Assembly: GCA_030043285.1 (NCBI GenBank)
Contig: JASHXZ010000671.1
Location: 1-8,232, forward strand
Source of the DNA: Xanthobacteraceae bacterium
GTDB taxonomy: Bacteria > Pseudomonadota > Alphaproteobacteria > Rhizobiales > Xanthobacteraceae
DNA: 8,232 nucleotides
Reading direction: 5' to 3'
The notes beneath the pieces were generated by a model. It did not search any database. It worked only from the letters and a program-made list of their open reading frames with translations, and had not been told where the DNA came from. A program made the translations under genes and the position numbers. Positions 5,273-8,232 of the stretch are shown here, in pieces. How positions within the stretch are numbered: position 1 is the first letter of the stretch; each line of letters begins with the position of its first letter.

Positions 5273-5752
5273 ATGAGCGGTTGCGTCGATGAACTCAAGC
5301 TGGTCGCGCTCGACCGCGACGATATCGCGGTCGTCTCCGCGCACGTGCAGGATGCCCTGTTACGGGTCGGCGATATTCTGTGGCAGCCGCACGAGCACCG
5401 CTTCGTCATGGTGCTCAACCGCTTCGACTGGATCGCCGCAGCGGACGCCAAGCCCGACGACGGCCGGAAGCCGGATTACCGGCGCTGCCGGACCGCGCTG
5501 CGTTTCGAGCGGGTGCTCAACTGCAAATGCCGGGGTATCGATCAATCCGACAAGGAGGCGCGGCTCAATCTGCTCGCCGTGGAATTTAGCGAAGAGGCCC
5601 CACCGGCCGGCGCTGTGACGCTGACGTTCTCGGGCGGCGGCGTCATGCGTCTCGAAGTGGAGTGCCTGGAGGTCGAGCTGGCCGACCTGGGCGAGGTCTA
5701 CGCCGCTCGCGCGTGCCCCAATCACTTTTCGCCCAACTCGACCGTGGCATAA
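5273..5752 (+). CDS. DUF2948 family protein
   Basis: A 159-aa soluble protein matching the alphaproteobacterial DUF2948 family. Blocks: LKLVALDRDDIAVVSAHVQDALLRVGDI (8-35), HRFVMVLNRFDW (42-53), RRCRTALRFERVLNCKCRGID (70-90), and LNLLAVEF with VTLTFSGGGVMRLEVECLEVELADLG (115-140). Function is unknown. Start ATG 5273 has GGGGAG at 5258-5263, 9 nt upstream. From knowledge of the family, it is commonly found immediately upstream of hisD in the same direction. Here the same order holds, but two genes on the opposite strand lie between. Confidence 0.85.
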   Translation: MSGCVDELKLVALDRDDIAVVSAHVQDALLRVGDILWQPHEHRFVMVLNRFDWIAAADAKPDDGRKPDYRRCRTALRFERVLNCKCRGIDQSDKEARLNLLAVEFSEEAPPAGAVTLTFSGGGVMRLEVECLEVELADLGEVYAARACPNHFSPNSTVA

Positions 5753-5804
5753 TTCTAGAGCTGATCGAAGTGTGCCGGTGGGGTCGCGGCGCAGTGGGGA
5801 TGTG

Positions 5805-6632
5805 TTACGCGGCCTGCGGCCGGTGCCGCGGCGAGGCGGAGAACAGCTTCATCAGCACCACGATGGTTGCCAGCGTCGCGGCGTAGACGATGAGCTGCAT
5901 CGCGGTGGGCTGATCGACGTAGCCGATCAGCGTGTGCAGCGCGCGACCCAAAAGGCTCGAATCGCTCAGCAGCCACGACGTATCCCATACCGTCTCGTCG
6001 AGCGAGGTCACGATGGCGGCTTGCTGCAGGAACGCGATCGCCTGTGCGGCGAGGCCGGCGGCCAGGAACGCGATCAGGGTTGAGGTGACGCCGAACAGAT
6101 AGCGTGTCGGAATGGTCACCAGCCCCAGATAGGTGGCCAGGCACACCAGCGAGCCGAGAACGAGGCCGATGCAGCCGCCGAACGCCATGCCCCAGCTGGC
6201 GCCGCCCTGTGCGGCTGCGACGCCGTAGAGAAACAGCACCACTTCGGAGCCCTCGCGCAACACCGCGATCGCCACCACGACGGCGAGCGCAGCCAGCGAT
6301 TTGGAGCCGGCCACCACCGCCTCACCGGCTGCTTTGAGCTCGGCGGCGAGCTCGCGGCCGTGCCGCGCCATCCACACGTTGTGCCAGGTCAGCATGATGA
6401 CGGCGAAGCTCAAAATGCCGGCATTGAACACTTCCTGGCCGCTGCCGCCGAAGAGCTGCGACAGCCCGCCGGTAAAGAGCGCCACCACGCAAGCGCCGAT
6501 CACGCCGGCAGCGACGCCGGCAGACACCCACAGGCCGCGCCCGGGGACACCTGCCGTCACCGCCATGATGATGCCGACGATCAGGCCGGCCTCGAACACC
6601 TCGCGAAAGACGATCAACAACGCGGCAAGCAC
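5805..6632 (-). CDS. FTR1-family iron permease (EfeU-like)
   Basis: A 275-aa inner-membrane permease of the FTR1/OFeT family, which moves iron across the membrane. Both signature motifs are intact: REVFE at 10-14 and REGSE at 126-130, the R-E-x-x-E glutamates that bind iron. About seven membrane segments can be seen: roughly 1-24, 33-54, 69-87, 112-137, 147-172, 178-205 and 244-263. The loop at 206-240 carries acidic residues (LDETVWD). The start is GTG at 6632 with GAGG at 6638-6641, 5 nt upstream; the sequence LAALLIVFREVFEAGL directly after it is the normal N-terminus. It follows the cupredoxin gene by 21 nt, forming a two-gene operon. The pair is simpler than EfeUOB: no M75 peptidase-like EfeO domain or EfeB peroxidase is present here. 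Confidence 0.92.
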   Translation of the reverse strand: MLAALLIVFREVFEAGLIVGIIMAVTAGVPGRGLWVSAGVAAGVIGACVVALFTGGLSQLFGGSGQEVFNAGILSFAVIMLTWHNVWMARHGRELAAELKAAGEAVVAGSKSLAALAVVVAIAVLREGSEVVLFLYGVAAAQGGASWGMAFGGCIGLVLGSLVCLATYLGLVTIPTRYLFGVTSTLIAFLAAGLAAQAIAFLQQAAIVTSLDETVWDTSWLLSDSSLLGRALHTLIGYVDQPTAMQLIVYAATLATIVVLMKLFSASPRHRPQAA

Positions 6633-6653
6633 TGGGGCCTCACGGCATGACGG

Positions 6654-7010
6654 TCATGGCACCACCAGGTAGCCCTGGGTGGCATGGTGAAAATCGTCGT
6701 AAAAATTATAGCGGCCGGGCTGCAGCGGACGCACATAAACCACCGCCTCGGTACCGACCGGCACGATCTTCTCGAAATGCAGATCGCCGCTCTCGAATTC
6801 CGACACGATGGGGTTGAGATTTTTCACGTGGATCGCGATCGGCTTGCCGGCGGGGGCGTGCAGCTCGGCCGGTTCGAATTGATGATCCTTGAGGGTGATC
6901 GACAGATTGGTGGTATCGTCGGCACGGGTGGGCTCGGCGCGACAGATCGCGGCCACGGCCAGCAAGGCCGCAAAGCCGACAGCGATCCTCACCGGTGCAC
7001 CTTCGCTCAT
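6654..7010 (-). CDS. Periplasmic cupredoxin-domain protein paired with FTR1 permease
   Basis: A 118-aa exported protein: signal peptide about 8-30 (hydrophobic AVGFAALLAVAA), then one cupredoxin-like domain (34-118). Blocks FEPAELHAPAGKPIAIHVKNLN (45-66), SEFESGDLHFEKIVPVG (70-86) and the terminal GRYNFYDDFHHATQGYLVV (99-117) match the cupredoxin domain of EfeO and related FTR1 partners. The type-1 copper Cys is absent (Asp105 in its place) and the mature part has no Cys; H78, E80, D105, D106, H108 and H109 could bind iron or copper instead. It probably presents or oxidises Fe at the permease. An alternative start is GTG at 6992: GAAGG lies about 7 nt before it and gives a cleaner signal peptide, whereas ATG 7010 has AAGGA about 12 nt away. 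Confidence 0.85.
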   Translation of the reverse strand: MSEGAPVRIAVGFAALLAVAAICRAEPTRADDTTNLSITLKDHQFEPAELHAPAGKPIAIHVKNLNPIVSEFESGDLHFEKIVPVGTEAVVYVRPLQPGRYNFYDDFHHATQGYLVVP

Positions 7011-7044
7011 GCGCCGAAATGGTCCTTGCGGCTGCGATTGATCG

Positions 7045-7076
7045 TAAGGACTTAAGCAACTAAGGACTTGGGCAAC
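7045..7076 (+). repeat. 16-bp tandem repeat related to the repeat at 5156-5189
   Basis: TAAGGACTTAAGCAAC (7045-7060) is followed by TAAGGACTTGGGCAAC (7061-7076), identical at 14 of 16 positions. GATCGTAA at 7040-7047 and AAGGACTTG at 7062-7070 are shared with 5150-5189. It lies in the leader of the cupredoxin-FTR1 operon. Confidence 0.75.
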
Positions 7077-7086
7077 CTCAGACTTT

Positions 7087-7115
7087 TTGTCAATCTAAAA
7101 GCCCAATATTAGAAT
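7087..7115 (+). promoter_or_regulatory. hisD: Candidate sigma70-type promoter for hisD
   Basis: TTGTCA (7087-7092), 17-nt spacer, TAGAAT (7110-7115): 5/6 matches in each box with ideal spacing. A second perfect -10-like TATAAT lies at 7119-7124. The hisD leader would be about 50 nt. The same -35 area reads TTGACA on the minus strand (7093-7088), but no good -10 follows in that direction. Confidence 0.5.
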
Positions 7116-7124
7116 TGTTATAAT
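7108..7124. promoter_or_regulatory. Imperfect palindrome resembling an Irr/ICE iron box
   Basis: ATTAGAA-TTG-TTATAAT: 7-bp arms with one mismatch and a 3-nt centre, close to the TTAGAA-n3-TTCTAA pattern described for Irr-controlled genes in Rhizobiales. It lies upstream of the cupredoxin-FTR1 operon, a sensible iron-regulated target, and overlaps the hisD -10 region. The assignment is inference from motif and context. Confidence 0.35.
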
Positions 7125-7171
7125 ATCAAAGTGTGGTAGCTCATCGGCGCTGCAGCACCAAGGTTCTAGAG

Positions 7172-8232
7172 ATGGCGATACGTCTCGATACGCGTTCCGG
7201 CGACTTTGCTCGAAAATTTCGCGCCTTTCTCGATACCAAGCGCGAAACCGCGGCCGACGTCGAGACGACGGCGCGCGCAATCCTCGCCGATGTGGCGGCG
7301 CGCGGCGACCAGTCGCTGAAGGACTATACCAAAAAATTCGACGGCCTCGATCTCGACCGGGTCGGCCTGAAAGTGTCGAGCGATGACATCGCCGTCGCCA
7401 CCAAGGCCTGCGGACGCGAGGAGCTCGCGGCGCTGCAATTGGCGCGCGACCGCATCGAGGCCTATCACTGCCGCCAGCTGCCGCGTGACGACCGCTTCAC
7501 TGACGCGCTCGGCGTCGAGCTCGGCTCGCGCTGGACGGCGATCGAGGCAGTCGGGCTCTACGTGCCGGGCGGCACTGCGGCCTATCCGTCTTCGGTGCTG
7601 ATGAACGCGGTGCCCGCCAAGGTCGCCGGGGTGCCGCGCCTCGCCATGGTGGTGCCGGCGCCACGCGGCGAACTCAATCCGCTGGTGCTGGCGGCGGCGC
7701 ATCTTGCCGGCGTCGATGAAATCTTTCGTATCGGCGGCGCGCAAGCGGTCGCCGCCCTGGCGTACGGCACTGCGAGCATCGCGCCGGTTGCGAAGATTGT
7801 CGGGCCCGGCAATGCCTACGTGGCCGCCGCCAAGCGCCTGGTATTCGGCAAAGTCGGCATCGACATGATCGCCGGCCCTTCCGAGGTGCTGATCATCGCT
7901 GACGGCGACGCGAACCCCTCGTGGATCGCCGCCGACCTTCTGGCGCAGGCCGAACACGACGAAAGCGCGCAGGCGATCCTGATTACCGACAGCGCCGCTC
8001 TTGCCGAGGCGGTCGAGCGCGCCGTCGCAAGCGAGCTGGCGCAACTGTCGCGCCGCGAGGTCGCGGCCGCATCGTGGCGCGACTTCGGCGCCATGATCAT
8101 CGTCGGCGATCTCGACGAGGCGGTGGCGCTGACTGACGCCATCGCACCCGAGCATTTGGAAATTGCCACCGCCGATGCCGAAGACTTGGCGCGGCGCATC
8201 CGCAATGCCGGCGCGATATTCATCGGCGCATA
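7172..8232 (+). CDS. hisD: Histidinol dehydrogenase (partial, 3' end outside window)
   Basis: Zinc enzyme that oxidises L-histidinol to L-histidine in two NAD-dependent steps, the end of histidine biosynthesis, in the cytoplasm. The 353 residues present (family about 430) run off the window. Visible signatures: GLYVPGGTAAYPSSVLMNAVPAKVAG (128-153), RIGGAQAVAALAYGT (186-200), IVGPGNAYVAAAKR (209-222), IDMIAGPSEVLIIAD (230-244), LLAQAEHD (256-263) and APEHLE (325-330). Q259 and H262 are zinc ligands; E327 and H328 are the catalytic Glu-His pair. The remaining ligands (Asp, His) lie partly beyond the end. Start ATG 7172 has AAGG at 7160-7163, 8 nt upstream. It is divergent from the cupredoxin-FTR1 operon. 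Confidence 0.97.
   Translation, partial: MAIRLDTRSGDFARKFRAFLDTKRETAADVETTARAILADVAARGDQSLKDYTKKFDGLDLDRVGLKVSSDDIAVATKACGREELAALQLARDRIEAYHCRQLPRDDRFTDALGVELGSRWTAIEAVGLYVPGGTAAYPSSVLMNAVPAKVAGVPRLAMVVPAPRGELNPLVLAAAHLAGVDEIFRIGGAQAVAALAYGTASIAPVAKIVGPGNAYVAAAKRLVFGKVGIDMIAGPSEVLIIADGDANPSWIAADLLAQAEHDESAQAILITDSAALAEAVERAVASELAQLSRREVAAASWRDFGAMIIVGDLDEAVALTDAIAPEHLEIATADAEDLARRIRNAGAIFIGA

Noticed and set aside
5753..5804. Bidirectional terminator between convergent DUF2948 and FTR1 genes
   Set aside because: No stable stem followed by a T-run could be found in the 52-bp gap.
7166..8155. Minus-strand 329-aa open frame opposite hisD
   Set aside because: Antisense shadow of an unmistakable hisD; composition is Arg/His/Asp/Ala-rich.

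Overview
The window looks like the chromosome of a GC-rich alphaproteobacterium, most likely Hyphomicrobiales (Bradyrhizobium/Xanthobacteraceae-like). This rests on family content: an orphan Bug/TctC solute-binding protein, a DUF2948 gene near hisD, a small basic KRTEGATRQKAF-type protein and a DUF3574 secreted protein. It is inference; no 16S or other phylogenetic marker is present.

Region 1 (1-3456) is a compact catabolic-looking cluster. A divergent intergenic region (1217-1438) separates a leftward pair (cupin, then a Bug/TctC periplasmic binding protein cut by the window start) from a rightward PuuE-like polysaccharide-deacetylase/amidohydrolase gene. Converging on the latter is a leftward pair coding for a LigB-type extradiol dioxygenase catalytic subunit and its small LigA-type partner. 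Together they suggest uptake and ring cleavage of an aromatic, possibly N-containing, compound whose identity cannot be read from the sequence. The LigB-like protein keeps the metal triad (H12, H55, E239) but has Leu where the family normally has a second-shell catalytic His.

Region 2 (3457-5115) is sparse. It holds a 58-aa basic DNA-binding-like protein (leftward), about 600 bp without a gene but with several inverted repeats, and a rightward pair: a 44-aa single-span membrane peptide and a secreted DUF3574 protein.

Region 3 (5116-8232) has DUF2948, then, on the opposite strand, a cupredoxin plus FTR1-type iron permease pair, then histidinol dehydrogenase (hisD, running off the window end). 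DUF2948 and hisD are commonly adjacent and co-directional in alphaproteobacteria, so the metal-transport pair looks like an insertion between them. Two tandem duplications sit before DUF2948, and a related repeat lies in the hisD/cupredoxin intergenic region. There a sigma70-like hisD promoter overlaps an imperfect palindrome resembling an Irr/ICE iron box.

No tRNA, rRNA, CRISPR array, transposase or complete mobile element was seen. I did not find a clearly new multi-gene system. The best leads are the uncharacterised ring-cleavage cluster with its altered dioxygenase, and the iron cassette placed inside the DUF2948-hisD neighbourhood with its repeats.
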